Source of the DNA: Mycobacterium noviomagense
Lineage (GTDB): Bacteria; Actinomycetota; Actinomycetes; Mycobacteriales; Mycobacteriaceae
DNA: 64,000 nt
Assembly: GCF_010731635.1 (NCBI RefSeq)
Contig: NZ_AP022583.1
Coordinates: forward strand, 2,480,001-2,544,000
Reading direction: 5' to 3'
A model generated the notes under the pieces. It was not told where the DNA came from, made no database searches, and saw nothing but the letters and a program-made list of their open reading frames with translations. Both the position numbers and the translations under genes were made by a program. Position 1 is the first letter of the stretch. The number at the start of each line of letters is the position of its first letter. Shown here one piece after another: positions 36,969 through 45,956 of this stretch.

Positions 36969-38620
36969 TGGCGCGAGCAGACGCAAAAGCACCCAAAACG
37001 GCACGTTTTGGCGCACTTTTGCGTCTGCTCGCCACAGCCCGCAACATGTGGCGCGCGCTGACGTCGATGGGGACCGCGCTGGTGCTGCTGTGCCTGCTGG
37101 CCCTCGGCGCGATCCCCGGCGCGCTGCTGCCACAGCGAAACCTCAACGCCGGCAAGGTCGACGACTATCTGGCCGCCCACCCGCTGCTCGGGCCGTGGCT
37201 GGATCGGCTGCAGATGTTCAACGTCTTCGGCAGCTTCTGGTTCACCGCCATCTACGTGCTGCTGTTCGTGTCGCTGGTGGGCTGCCTGACCCCGCGGACC
37301 ATCGAGCATGTCCGCAGCCTGCGCGCCACACCGGTGGCCGCGCCGCGCAACCTGGCTCGGCTTCCCAAGCATGCAAGCGCCACGGTCGCCGGCGAACCCG
37401 ACACCGTGGCCGCGGCGATGGCGGCAAGGCTGCGCGGCTGGCGCAGGGAAATCCGCCGATCAGGCGGGGCCACAGAGGTTTCCGCGGAGAAGGGCTACCT
37501 GCGCGAGTTCGGCAACATCGTCTTCCACTTCGCGCTGCTGGGCCTGCTGGTCGCAGTGGCCGTCGGCAAGCTGTTCGGCTACGAGGGCAACGTGATCGTC
37601 ATCGCCGACGGTGGCCCCGGCTTCTGCTCGGCGTCCCCGGCGGCGTTCGACTCCTTCCGCGCCGGCAACAGCGTCGACGGGACCTCCCTGCACCCAATCT
37701 GCGTGCGCGTCAACGACTTTCAAGCCCACTACCTGCCGTCCGGCCAAGCCACCTCGTTCGCCGCCGACCTCGACTACCAGACCGGGCGCGACCTGGCCAC
37801 CAACAGCTGGCGGCCCTACCGGCTGCAGGTCAACCACCCGCTACGGGTGGGCGGCGACCGCGTGTACCTGCAAGGCCACGGCTATGCGCCCACCTTCACC
37901 GTGACCTTCCCGGACGGGCAGACCCGAACCTCGACCATGCAGTGGCGGCCCGACAACCCGCTGACGCTGCTGTCGTCCGGGGTTGCCCGCATCGACCCGC
38001 CGGCCGGTGCCTACCCCGACCCGCGCCAGCGCCACAACCACCAGATCGCGATCCAGGGCCTGCTCGCGCCCACCGCCCAGCTCGAGGGCACCCTGCTGTC
38101 GTCGAGCTTTCCCGCGCTCAACGCCCCCGCCGTGGCCGTCGACATCTATCGCGGCGACACCGGCTTGGACACCGGTCGGCCGCAGTCGCTGTACAGCCTG
38201 GACCCGCGGCTCATCGAGCAGCACCGGCTGACCAAGGTGCAACGGGTGAACCTGCGCGCCGGCCAACAAGTCGACCTCGACGACGGCACCGTCGTCCGCT
38301 TCGACGGCGCCGTGCCGTTCATCAACCTGCAGGTCTCCCACGACCCGGCCCAGGTGTGGGTGTTGGTCTTCGCGGCCACGATGATGGCCGGGCTGCTGGT
38401 GTCGCTGCTGGTGCGCCGGCGCCGGGTATGGGTCCGGGCGGTGCCCGCGGACCCGGGTACGGTGAACGTCGAGGTCGGCGGGTTGGCGCGCACCGACAAC
38501 GCCGGATGGGGCGACGAGTTCGAGCGGTTGACGTCGCGGCTGCTGGCCGGGTTGCCCCAACCAACAACAGCTCACCCGTCCCGTGAGCCCGTCGGCGCCC
38601 CCGGAAGGGACTCCAGATGA
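36968..38620 (+). CDS. resB: ResB/Ccs1-family cytochrome c biogenesis protein
   Basis: 550 residues from GTG 36968. Four membrane segments (near 35-55, 90-110, 185-205 and 475-495) flank a large external domain; motifs include SMGTALVLLCLLALGAIPGA, EKGYLREFGNIVFHFALLG and HPLRVGGDRVYLQGHGYAP. With CcsA it forms the System II heme-attachment complex. The first 20 codons coincide with a 60-base palindrome (36973-37032); ATG 37046 is an alternative start beyond it. The remembered Rv0528 has a similar basic leader, so the longer form is preferred. Confidence 0.92.
   Translation: MARADAKAPKTARFGALLRLLATARNMWRALTSMGTALVLLCLLALGAIPGALLPQRNLNAGKVDDYLAAHPLLGPWLDRLQMFNVFGSFWFTAIYVLLFVSLVGCLTPRTIEHVRSLRATPVAAPRNLARLPKHASATVAGEPDTVAAAMAARLRGWRREIRRSGGATEVSAEKGYLREFGNIVFHFALLGLLVAVAVGKLFGYEGNVIVIADGGPGFCSASPAAFDSFRAGNSVDGTSLHPICVRVNDFQAHYLPSGQATSFAADLDYQTGRDLATNSWRPYRLQVNHPLRVGGDRVYLQGHGYAPTFTVTFPDGQTRTSTMQWRPDNPLTLLSSGVARIDPPAGAYPDPRQRHNHQIAIQGLLAPTAQLEGTLLSSSFPALNAPAVAVDIYRGDTGLDTGRPQSLYSLDPRLIEQHRLTKVQRVNLRAGQQVDLDDGTVVRFDGAVPFINLQVSHDPAQVWVLVFAATMMAGLLVSLLVRRRRVWVRAVPADPGTVNVEVGGLARTDNAGWGDEFERLTSRLLAGLPQPTTAHPSREPVGAPGRDSR
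36973..37032. repeat. Near-perfect 60-base palindromic element at the ccdA-resB junction
   Basis: GCGAGCAGACGCAAAAG (36973-36989) is the exact reverse complement of 37016-37032, and inside it CCAAAACG (36993-37000) pairs exactly with CGTTTTGG (37004-37011) around a GCA loop. Only the short stretch between the two arm pairs is mismatched. The element lies within the resB reading frame and encodes part of its basic leader. A degenerate relative lies at 15270-15326. Confidence 0.9.
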
Positions 38621-39588
38621 ACACACTGCACGTCGACGTCGCGTTGGCCCGCTACTCCGACTGGGCCTTCACCTCGGCGGTGGTCGCGCTGGTGGTCGCG
38701 CTGCTGCTGCTCGCCGTCGAACTCGCTTACACCCGCACCCGCAAGGCCCCCGAACTCGTCACAGCCGGCGCCGTCTCCGCTGACAGCGCCACCCCCGGCG
38801 TCGTCGAAGCCGCGGCACAACGACCCGTCGACGAACGCGTCGGGCGGGCCGGGTTGGCGGTGGCTTACGTCGGCATCGCGCTGTTGCTGACCTGCCTGGT
38901 GCTGCGCGGCCTGGCCACCCTGCGGGTGCCGTGGGGCAACATGTACGAGTTCATCAACCTCACGTGCTTCTGCGCGCTGGTGGCCGGCGCGGTCGTGCTG
39001 CGCCGCCCGCAGCACCGCCCGCTGTGGGTGTTCCTGCTGCTGCCGGTGCTGATCCTGCTGACCGTGTCCGGGCGCTGGCTGTACGCCAACGCGGCTCCGG
39101 TGATGCCGGCACTGCAGTCCTACTGGCTGCCGATCCACGTGTCGGTGGTCAGCCTCGGTTCCGGGGTGTTCCTGGTCGCCGGCGTGGCCAGCATCCTGTT
39201 TCTGCTCAAGACGTCGCGGCTCGGTGAGCCGGATGCCCCGGGCGCGTGGACGCGCATTGTGCGGCGGCTGCCCGACGCGCAGACCCTGGACCGCATCGCG
39301 TACCGCACCACGATCTTCGCCTTCCCGGTCTTCGGTTTCGGCGTGATCTTCGGCGCGATCTGGGCCGAAGAAGCCTGGGGCCGCTACTGGGGATGGGACC
39401 CCAAAGAAACTGTGTCGTTCGTCGCGTGGGTGGTGTATGCGGCTTACCTGCATGCCAGGTCGACGGCGGGATGGCGCGATAGGAAGGCGGCCTGGATCAA
39501 CGCGGTCGGCTTCGTGGCCATGGTCTTCAACCTCTTCTTCGTTAACCTGGTGACGGTAGGTTTGCACTCGTACGCAGGTGTGAGCTGA
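38617..39588 (+). CDS. ccsA: Cytochrome c biogenesis protein CcsA
   Basis: A 323-residue membrane protein with about eight helices. The heme-handling tryptophan-rich WWD-type motif is WGRYWGWDPKETVSF near residue 255, with the conserved histidine PIHVSVVSLG before it and LHARSTAGWRDRKAAW after. Partner of ResB in System II; the start overlaps the resB stop. The downstream 99-base gap holds a tandem repeat. Confidence 0.95.
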   Translation: MNTLHVDVALARYSDWAFTSAVVALVVALLLLAVELAYTRTRKAPELVTAGAVSADSATPGVVEAAAQRPVDERVGRAGLAVAYVGIALLLTCLVLRGLATLRVPWGNMYEFINLTCFCALVAGAVVLRRPQHRPLWVFLLLPVLILLTVSGRWLYANAAPVMPALQSYWLPIHVSVVSLGSGVFLVAGVASILFLLKTSRLGEPDAPGAWTRIVRRLPDAQTLDRIAYRTTIFAFPVFGFGVIFGAIWAEEAWGRYWGWDPKETVSFVAWVVYAAYLHARSTAGWRDRKAAWINAVGFVAMVFNLFFVNLVTVGLHSYAGVS

Positions 39589-39623
39589 TTACACATCCCG
39601 GGGGGTCGGTCGGGCGCTGCGAT

Positions 39624-39659
39624 ATGTTCGAGACAAGCGACATGTTCGAGACAAGCGAC
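39624..39659 (+). repeat. Tandem 18-base repeat upstream of the MinD/ParA-like gene
   Basis: ATGTTCGAGACAAGCGAC is repeated twice without a gap (39624-39641 and 39642-39659), 28 bases before the GTG at 39688. It could be a double binding site for a regulator. Both copies contain TTCGA and could also be a simple slippage duplication. Confidence 0.85.
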
Positions 39660-39687
39660 CCGAGTACTGCAACGAGGGGAAGAGCAC

Positions 39688-40980
39688 GTGTCTGACCATC
39701 CAACGCAGGACGTCGGGGGATCTGGTCACCGCGAAGATCAGCCCACGACACAGCTGCCTCCGCAGCAGCATCCCGGCGAACCCGACCCCAAGACCAGCGA
39801 CGCGGAGACCAAGGCTTTCGCCGGCTTCCGGACCCAGCGCCGGTTCAGCGAGGCCCAGACGCGCGCAGTGCCGCCGCCGCAGACGGTCGCGCAGCCGCGA
39901 GCGTGGGCTGCCACTCCGGTGACGCCGGACCGAGGGCTGCCACCATCCGGCGAGCCGACTGCCTACGGTTACTACGGCGGCGCACCCGACACGTCGGTGG
40001 ACACGCAGTACCGGCCGGGGCACGCCCCGCCGTCACCGTATCCGGACCTGTCCACCAGCATGCTGTTGCGGCAGGTCAAACCGCCACCGTCGGAGGGCTG
40101 GCGCCGGTGGCTCTACCTCTTGTCGGGGCATTTGATCAACGTCGGGGAAAGCCCGCGGGTGACCCGTTACAACGACCTGGTGGTCCAGGCCAACCGGCCG
40201 CTGCGGGGCTGCTACCGGATCGCGGTGGTGTCGCTGAAGGGCGGGGTGGGCAAGACCACCATCAGCGCCTGCCTGGGAGCCACATTCGCCTCGATCCGCG
40301 GTGACCGGGTGGTGGCCGTCGACGCCAACCCCGACCGCGGCACGCTCAGCCAGAAGGTGCCGTTGGAGACACCGGCCACGGTGCGCCACCTGCTGCGCGA
40401 CGCTGAGGGCATCCAGCGCTACAGCGATGTGCGCAGCTACACCAACCAGGGTCCCAGCCGGTTGGAGGTGCTGGCGTCGGAAACCGATCCCGCGGTGTCG
40501 GAGGCGTTCAGCGCTGACGACTACACCCGCACCCTGGACATTCTGGAGCGCTTCTACGGCATCGTGCTCACCGACTGTGGCACCGGGCTGTTGCACTCGG
40601 CGATGTCGGCGGTGCTGGCCAAGGCCGACACCCTGATCGTGGTCAGCTCGGGGTCGATCGACGGCGCGCGCAGCGCCTCGGCGACGCTGGATTGGCTGGA
40701 CGCGCACGGCCACGGGAACCTGGTGCGCGAGTCGATTGCGGTGATCAATGCGGTGCGGCCGCGCTCAGGCAAGGTCGACATGCAGAAGGTGGTCGATCAC
40801 TTCTCGCGGCGCTGCCGGGCGGTGCGGTTAATACCGTTCGACCCGCATCTGGAAGAGGGCGCTGAGATCTACCTGGAGCGATTGAAGCGGGAAACCCGCG
40901 AGGCGCTTATCGAACTGGCCGCCGTTGTCGCCGACGGCTTCCCCAGCGACCAGCGGCGGCCCACCTCGCATTTCATCTAG
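39688..40980 (+). CDS. MinD/ParA-like ATPase with disordered N-terminus (Rv0530-like, EspI-related)
   Basis: A 430-residue protein. Residues 1-130 are Pro/Gln-rich and disordered. A deviant Walker A LKGGVGKTTISACLG (lysines at 184 and 189) and AVDANPDRGTLSQ mark a SIMIBI-class P-loop ATPase, with LTDCGTGLLHSAM as the Walker B-like segment. Type VII secretion-associated EspI proteins and several mycobacterial chromosome-cell pole proteins share this layout; which group it belongs to is not clear. A GAGGGGAAG ribosome site precedes GTG 39688. It is not coupled to ccsA. Confidence 0.88.
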   Translation: MSDHPTQDVGGSGHREDQPTTQLPPQQHPGEPDPKTSDAETKAFAGFRTQRRFSEAQTRAVPPPQTVAQPRAWAATPVTPDRGLPPSGEPTAYGYYGGAPDTSVDTQYRPGHAPPSPYPDLSTSMLLRQVKPPPSEGWRRWLYLLSGHLINVGESPRVTRYNDLVVQANRPLRGCYRIAVVSLKGGVGKTTISACLGATFASIRGDRVVAVDANPDRGTLSQKVPLETPATVRHLLRDAEGIQRYSDVRSYTNQGPSRLEVLASETDPAVSEAFSADDYTRTLDILERFYGIVLTDCGTGLLHSAMSAVLAKADTLIVVSSGSIDGARSASATLDWLDAHGHGNLVRESIAVINAVRPRSGKVDMQKVVDHFSRRCRAVRLIPFDPHLEEGAEIYLERLKRETREALIELAAVVADGFPSDQRRPTSHFI

Positions 40981-40996
40981 CGCAGGGGCCGGTCGG

Positions 40997-41158
40997 CTAA
41001 CGCGGGTTGTTGTCGCCGTGGCTTAACCGCCACAGGAATTCGGGGTCGTCGTCGGGTCCGATCACACGTGTCTTGGGCCGGTTGACCTGAGAGCGGGCCG
41101 CGCGCCAGCCGATGTAGATCAGCGTCCCCAACACCAGGACGAGGAGCAGGTAGAGCAT
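40997..41158 (-). CDS. 53-residue single-helix membrane protein (Rv0530A-like)
   Basis: ATG 41158 to the stop at 40997 encodes 53 residues: MLYLLLVLVLGTLIYIGWRA is one membrane helix, followed by a charged cytoplasmic tail ending LWRLSHGDNNPR. An optimal ribosome site AAGGAGG lies just upstream (about 41164-41170), which decides the start; longer readings of this frame have no support. It is divergent from the DUF4229 gene. Function unknown. Confidence 0.82.
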   Translation of the reverse strand: MLYLLLVLVLGTLIYIGWRAARSQVNRPKTRVIGPDDDPEFLWRLSHGDNNPR

Positions 41159-41191
41159 CAACACCTCCTTTATCCGAATATACCTGCGCCG

Positions 41192-41206
41192 TACGCTCGG
41201 ATCGTG
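41192..41206 (+). promoter_or_regulatory. Leaderless promoter of the DUF4229 gene
   Basis: TACGCT (41192-41197), matching TANNNT, is followed by six bases and GTG 41204. The whole divergent gap is only 45 bases. Confidence 0.5.
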
Positions 41207-41512
41207 GCAGAAGGACCGACCTCGACCCGCCGTGTGGCGGTAGACGTGGTGCTTTACGCCGTGGCACGGGTGGCGTTGGTGGTCGTGCTCAGCGTGGTGA
41301 TCTTTTGCGCGGCGCGACTGCTGGGGGTGCGCGAATTCCCGGTGGTCGTCGCCGTGTTGTTCGCGCTGGTTCTCGGAATGCCTTTGGGGATATGGGTTTT
41401 CAGTCCGCTGCGCCGCCGCGCCACAGCCGGGTTGGCGATCGTCGGCGAGCGGCGCCGCCGCGACCGCGAGCAGATACGCGCGCGACTGCGCGGCGACGCC
41501 CCACCCGAATAA
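41204..41512 (+). CDS. DUF4229 membrane protein (Rv0531-like)
   Basis: A 102-residue protein with two membrane segments (about 15-37 and 45-66) and a very basic cytoplasmic tail (RRRRDREQIRARLRGD). Actinobacterial DUF4229 proteins have this size and topology. PE_PGRS6 and fabH, which follow it in M. tuberculosis, are absent; a SnoaL-like gene comes next. Function unknown. Confidence 0.8.
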   Translation: MAEGPTSTRRVAVDVVLYAVARVALVVVLSVVIFCAARLLGVREFPVVVAVLFALVLGMPLGIWVFSPLRRRATAGLAIVGERRRRDREQIRARLRGDAPPE

Positions 41513-41656
41513 TGACGGGGCTGTAAGCGTTTCATGACGCCGGCGATTGCGGCCGGTTTTTCGTCCAGTCTGCGTCCATGGCGTCGCCGCGCCGGCGGAC
41601 CACGCTGTCAGCGCAGAGCGGATACGGTGGCCGCAGACTCGACACGCACACCTGGC

Positions 41657-41671
41657 TACCTTGGCGCTATG
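41657..41671 (+). promoter_or_regulatory. Leaderless promoter of the SnoaL-like gene
   Basis: TACCTT (41657-41662) is six bases from ATG 41669, with no ribosome site. This supports the short start rather than the longer open frame that begins at 41534. Confidence 0.5.
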
Positions 41672-42013
41672 ACCGACGCACGCGACCTGTATCACCGATG
41701 GATCTATGAACTGTGGGCAGGCAAGCCCAGCGCAGCTGAGGTTGTCGCCGACGACTTCGTCGGGCACTGGCCGAGCCGCGACGTGCACGGCCCGGCTGAG
41801 CTGCAGTCGATCATCGACGAAACCCTTCAGATGTTCGACGAGTTGACGTTCGACATCGAGGTGCGGCCGCTGGTCGACGGCGAACTGGTGGCGGCACGGT
41901 GGCGTGGTCGCGGCAAGAGTGGCGAGGCGATCACGGTGTTCTTCGGCAACGACATCCTGCGCCTCGCCGACGGTCGGTTCGTCGAGTACTGGACCGGTAC
42001 CTCAGCCGGCTAA
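41669..42013 (+). CDS. SnoaL-like/NTF2-fold protein
   Basis: 114 residues from ATG 41669, a single cone-shaped NTF2/SnoaL domain: [54 protein letters not shown]. Members include polyketide cyclases, isomerases and many proteins of unknown role. It overlaps the convergent menA by 12 bases. It occupies the position of PE_PGRS6-fabH relative to M. tuberculosis. Confidence 0.82.
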   Translation: MTDARDLYHRWIYELWAGKPSAAEVVADDFVGHWPSRDVHGPAELQSIIDETLQMFDELTFDIEVRPLVDGELVAARWRGRGKSGEAITVFFGNDILRLADGRFVEYWTGTSAG

Positions 42014-42874
42014 TCCCAGCGCGGCCGCCACGGCGATCGCCCAGACCAGCATCGCCAGTCCGGTGTCGCGTAGCACCGGAATCAGCTCGCGCCCGTTTCG
42101 GCCGGATCGCACCGGCCGCAGCGCCCGCAGCGCCAGCGGCAAGCCGACCAACCCTGCGGCACACCACGGCGTCGCCAGCATCAACACCACCGTCAGCACG
42201 CCGGCCCCGGCCAGCAGGCCCTGGTACAGCACCCGCGTCCTGGCATCGCCGAGCCGCACCGCGAGTGTGTTCTTGCCAGACTGTGCATCGGTGGGAATGT
42301 CTCGCAAGTTGTTGGCCACCAGCACCGCCGACGACAGCGCACCCGTCGTCACCGCCAGCACCCCGCCTACCCAGTCCACCCGCAACGCCTGGGTGTACTG
42401 GGTGCCCAACACCGCGACCAGACCGAAAAACACGAACACCGCTGCTTCGCCAAAACCCGCGTAGCCGTAGGGTTTTGAGCCGCCGGTGTACAGCCACGCG
42501 CCGGCGATGCACAACGCACCGACCACAATCAACCACGGCGCACTGGTCACCGCCAGCACCAGGCCGGCCACCGCGCCGACGCTCAAACTCACCACGGCCA
42601 CCGCCAGGACCGACCGCGGCGCCGCCAGCCGCGAACCCACCAGCCGAACCGGACCGGCCCGCTCGTCGTCGGTGCCGCGGATGCCGTCGGAGTAGTCGTT
42701 GGCGAAGTTGACTCCGACGGTCATCGCCACCGCGACGGCCAACGCCAGCACGGCTTTCCACCACACGGTGGCGTGCAGCCAGGCCGCAGCACCGGTGCCG
42801 GCGATCACCGGCGCGACGGCGTTGGGCAGGGTGCGCGGCCGCGCCCCCGCGCACCACTGACTGACGGTTGCCAC
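42002..42874 (-). CDS. menA: 1,4-dihydroxy-2-naphthoate polyprenyltransferase
   Basis: 290 residues from GTG 42874 ([20 protein letters not shown]); the frame stays open upstream but crosses the divergent promoter. A UbiA-family membrane enzyme with eight to nine helices that attaches the polyprenyl chain to dihydroxynaphthoate in menaquinone synthesis. Asp-rich site 1 is [19 protein letters not shown] and site 2 is [19 protein letters not shown]. An AAGGA ribosome site precedes the GTG. Confidence 0.94.
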   Translation of the reverse strand: MATVSQWCAGARPRTLPNAVAPVIAGTGAAAWLHATVWWKAVLALAVAVAMTVGVNFANDYSDGIRGTDDERAGPVRLVGSRLAAPRSVLAVAVVSLSVGAVAGLVLAVTSAPWLIVVGALCIAGAWLYTGGSKPYGYAGFGEAAVFVFFGLVAVLGTQYTQALRVDWVGGVLAVTTGALSSAVLVANNLRDIPTDAQSGKNTLAVRLGDARTRVLYQGLLAGAGVLTVVLMLATPWCAAGLVGLPLALRALRPVRSGRNGRELIPVLRDTGLAMLVWAIAVAAALGLAG

Positions 42875-42892
42875 GGCTCGATCCTTCCACGG

Positions 42893-42907
42893 CACAATGA
42901 GCGAATG
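42893..42907 (+). promoter_or_regulatory. Leaderless promoter of mtnP
   Basis: CACAAT (42893-42898) sits six bases before ATG 42905. The first base differs from the TANNNT ideal, but the geometry equals that of the other leaderless starts here. Confidence 0.4.
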
Positions 42908-43681
42908 CTGGCAGTGATCGGAGGCAGCGGCTTCTATACGTTTTTCGGCGCCGACGCGCGCACCATCGATGTGGACACCCCATTCGGTGCGACCAGCGCC
43001 CCGATCACCGTGGGCGCAGTCGGCGAGCATGAAGTCGCATTTCTGCCGCGCCACGGTGCACGCCACGAATACTCAGCCCACACGGTGCCGTATCGGGCCA
43101 ACATGTGGGCGCTGCGCAAGGTCGGGGCGCGACGGGTCTTCGCGCCGTGCGCGGTCGGTAGCCTGACGCCCGAATACGGGCCGGGCACGGTGGTGGTGCC
43201 CGACCAGCTACTGGATCGCACCCACGGGCGCGCCGATACGTATTTCGAATCCGGCGGCGTGCACGCCAGCTTCGCCGACCCGTACTGCCCGATACTGCGG
43301 GCGGCAGCCACCAGCCTGCCCGGCGTGATCGACGGCGGCACCATGGTGGTGATCCAGGGTCCCCGGTTCTCCACCCGCGCGGAAAGCCGCTGGTATGCCT
43401 CGGCCGGATGCACTCTGGTGAACATGACGGGCTATCCAGAGGCGATCCTCGCGCGCGAACTCGAAATATGTTACGCCGCAATAGCTTTAGTCACGGACCT
43501 GGACGCTGGTATCGACGCCGGCGGCGGCGTCAAAGCCGTCGAGGTGTTCAGCGAATTCGAAAAGTACATCGAGCCGTTCAAAAAGCTGGTGCACGAGGCG
43601 ATCGATCAGGTGTCACCCGACCTGACGTGCACGCAATGCCCGCCGCATACCGGTGCCGACCTGCCGTTCGACCTGTCGTAG
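42905..43681 (+). CDS. mtnP: S-methyl-5'-thioadenosine phosphorylase
   Basis: 258 residues from ATG 42905. A purine nucleoside phosphorylase family 2 enzyme that recycles methylthioadenosine. Motifs: [30 protein letters not shown] (His-rich phosphate/substrate loop), [14 protein letters not shown] and [18 protein letters not shown]. Corresponds to Rv0535. It is divergent from menA across 30 bases; galE3, its downstream neighbour in M. tuberculosis, is missing. Confidence 0.94.
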   Translation: MLAVIGGSGFYTFFGADARTIDVDTPFGATSAPITVGAVGEHEVAFLPRHGARHEYSAHTVPYRANMWALRKVGARRVFAPCAVGSLTPEYGPGTVVVPDQLLDRTHGRADTYFESGGVHASFADPYCPILRAAATSLPGVIDGGTMVVIQGPRFSTRAESRWYASAGCTLVNMTGYPEAILARELEICYAAIALVTDLDAGIDAGGGVKAVEVFSEFEKYIEPFKKLVHEAIDQVSPDLTCTQCPPHTGADLPFDLS

Positions 43682-43695
43682 CGGGCACCGCAGGC

Positions 43696-43710
43696 TAGGG
43701 TGTGCGAATG
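43696..43710 (+). promoter_or_regulatory. Leaderless promoter deciding the start of the following gene
   Basis: TAGGGT (43696-43701) is six bases from ATG 43708. The longer reading from GTG 43702 would begin within the spacer, so ATG 43708 is preferred. Confidence 0.5.
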
Positions 43711-44226
43711 CATGGCCGGACTCCGATGACGCCGCTGGGGGCGGTGCTGCGAGGCGCAGCAGCCGGCGCCGTGGGCACCCTGGCCATGGATCTGCTGTGG
43801 TACCGCCGCTACCGACGCAGCGGCGGCGACGCCGGGTTTGCCCCGTGGGAATCGTCGGCCGGTTTGGACAGCTGGGACGACGCTCCGGCGCCGGCGCGGT
43901 TCGGCAAGCGGTTGATCGAGGCTGTGTTTGACAGCGAGCTGCCGCCGACATGCGCACGTCTGGTCAACAACGTCGTGCACTGGTCCACCGGAGTGGGATG
44001 GGGTGCGGTCTTTGGGCTGATAGGTGGATCAATGCCTTTCCGCCTCTGGCAGGGGCCCGCTTTCGGTACGGGTGTTTGGCTGCAGTCCTACGCTGTGCTG
44101 GTGCCTGCCAAGCTGTATAAGCCGATGTGGGAATACGACGTTCAAACGCTGGCCAAGGACCTCAGCGCACATTTGGTGTACGGGTCGGCGACCGTCGGGG
44201 CATTCCGCATACTTGCCTTACAGTAA
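43708..44226 (+). CDS. Hypothetical membrane protein
   Basis: 172 residues from ATG 43708. Hydrophobic stretches at about 10-26, 85-105, 112-132 and 152-168 suggest a small integral membrane protein; FAPWESSAGLDSWDDAPAPA is a conserved-looking soluble loop, and NVVHWSTGVGWGAVFGLIGG begins the second helix. I do not recognise the family. It converges with the large membrane protein gene, two bases apart. Confidence 0.65.
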   Translation: MHGRTPMTPLGAVLRGAAAGAVGTLAMDLLWYRRYRRSGGDAGFAPWESSAGLDSWDDAPAPARFGKRLIEAVFDSELPPTCARLVNNVVHWSTGVGWGAVFGLIGGSMPFRLWQGPAFGTGVWLQSYAVLVPAKLYKPMWEYDVQTLAKDLSAHLVYGSATVGAFRILALQ

Positions 44227-44228
44227 CG

Positions 44229-45956
44229 TCACGTCCGGCCGCCGTCGCCTGAATCTTCTTGTCCCCGATAAATCTTGGGTTTGTCAGCACTTGTCTGCTG
44301 CGAGGAGTCTTGGGCCGGACGATGGATCCGCGGTTTGGGTGACCGCTGCGCGGCACCACCGCCTGCCAACTTGGTTGTCTCGGCCTGCCCGGTTTCCAGT
44401 CGCGTCGTCTTCGCGTCCGATGCGGGGGCAGCAGTGCGAGTCGGCCTGCGGGTCGTTGGCGCGGACCGCCCGGTCACGACAGCTACGACCAGGACGCAAA
44501 CCGCCAGTAGGCAGAGCACGACGTCGAAGGTACTGGTGATCTGTTGCGCGAGATTGTTGCCATAGATCGGATTGGCGGCCCCCGCGGAGGCACCCGCCAC
44601 CCGGGGCGCCAGCGCGATGCCGACCACGATACGAGAAACGGTGAGCACCACCAGAACTGCGCACGCCGAGGTGATCAGGACCGCAGGCAGAGCGCGGTTG
44701 AGCAAATTGATGTAAATCCACACCGCAATTACCGCGGTGACAAGGTCGAACGCGGCGGTGGCCGCGCTGTTGTACGGCGAGTAGGGCAGCTTCAGGCTCA
44801 GTGAAACCACGATGTCGGTGACCCGCATCACCACAGAAGCAACGGACCATACCACGATGAGCAGCAAGCCCGTTCGCGCTGCGGCCCGCCAGACGTCGGC
44901 CTGGCTGGCCGTCATGGTCATCAGCAGCATCAGCGGCGCGAAAATAGCCGCTGCCGCCGTCCAGGCCAGATAACCCTCGAAGCCGACCCCTGCGGTGGAC
45001 GTGTTCTGGGCGATGCCGTGGAATCCGTCGATGTCACGGCCAATGGGCAGGCTCCAGACGATCAGTCCGGCCAGTAGAGTCGAGGCTCCGAGCGCGATGA
45101 TTGCGAGGCGAGATACCCTGCTGCGGCGAAGGATCCACCGCGACGCCACGACAACTGCCACCAACGCGACGACGCCGTAAATCACCGCGGTCGCAATGAT
45201 CGCCACATTCTGCTTACCGAATCCAGAACCGCTCGAGCCTGGTAGAGCACTTTTCACCCGCCAGAAGAGGTTGAACAAAAAGCTAAGGGACGCAAGGGCG
45301 ATCGAGGCGTAACCGACGATTCGGGCAGACTGTAGCCAGCGGCGAAACTTCATGTCGTCCGTTGCGGTGCCGGTGATCACGGGTTGAGCGCTCAATAATG
45401 AGCCGGCGATCCCCAGCCATGCGCCTGGGCCCACGCCGCTCGGCACGTTGGCGCTGCCGCCGTATCTAACCGTCTGGACCACCTCGAACACGACGACGCC
45501 GAAGACCAGCAGCCCGTATGGGGCGTTGAGCCAAGCACGCAACCGGCCAACCACCACCGGATTGAAACGCGAGCCGAATAGCCTCCACGGCCCGGCATAG
45601 GTGACCGCGATCGCTCCCAGTGACAGCACGGTGGCCGCGATCAGCAGTACAAACGCGCCGCCGTGGCCGTTGGGGATGCCGCCGCCGAAGTACAGGTTCC
45701 ACGGTACGAACAGCGCAATCACCAATAGCACGGCGGCGACAACGTCGCGGCCGATGTTCCACCGCCGCGTCGACTCACGCGCCACGAGCGGTCGCTGACT
45801 TGGTGGCGACATTTTTTGGGTGCGAATGACTTGTGTCGCTCCGGCTTGGTCGGACTGGTGCTGTTCCTCGGGCCCTGGTTGCCGGCTATGGGGGCGGGCA
45901 ATCCGCGGTTGGGCGCCGAAGCGGTCGCTAGGCGTGTCCCCGCGGCTTTCGCTCAC
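44229..45956 (-). CDS. Large integral membrane protein (Rv0537c-like)
   Basis: A 575-residue protein: a ~65-residue hydrophilic N-terminus, about ten to twelve membrane segments (residues ~70-480) and a ~95-residue polar C-terminal tail rich in Thr, Gln and Lys (RRPTRTAAPASDAKTTRLET). By location and layout it corresponds to Rv0537c. No transporter or enzyme motif is recognised. GTG 45956 faces the repeat-rich surface protein gene across a 302-base divergent region, which may regulate both. Confidence 0.8.
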   Translation of the reverse strand: MSESRGDTPSDRFGAQPRIARPHSRQPGPEEQHQSDQAGATQVIRTQKMSPPSQRPLVARESTRRWNIGRDVVAAVLLVIALFVPWNLYFGGGIPNGHGGAFVLLIAATVLSLGAIAVTYAGPWRLFGSRFNPVVVGRLRAWLNAPYGLLVFGVVVFEVVQTVRYGGSANVPSGVGPGAWLGIAGSLLSAQPVITGTATDDMKFRRWLQSARIVGYASIALASLSFLFNLFWRVKSALPGSSGSGFGKQNVAIIATAVIYGVVALVAVVVASRWILRRSRVSRLAIIALGASTLLAGLIVWSLPIGRDIDGFHGIAQNTSTAGVGFEGYLAWTAAAAIFAPLMLLMTMTASQADVWRAAARTGLLLIVVWSVASVVMRVTDIVVSLSLKLPYSPYNSAATAAFDLVTAVIAVWIYINLLNRALPAVLITSACAVLVVLTVSRIVVGIALAPRVAGASAGAANPIYGNNLAQQITSTFDVVLCLLAVCVLVVAVVTGRSAPTTRRPTRTAAPASDAKTTRLETGQAETTKLAGGGAAQRSPKPRIHRPAQDSSQQTSADKPKIYRGQEDSGDGGRT

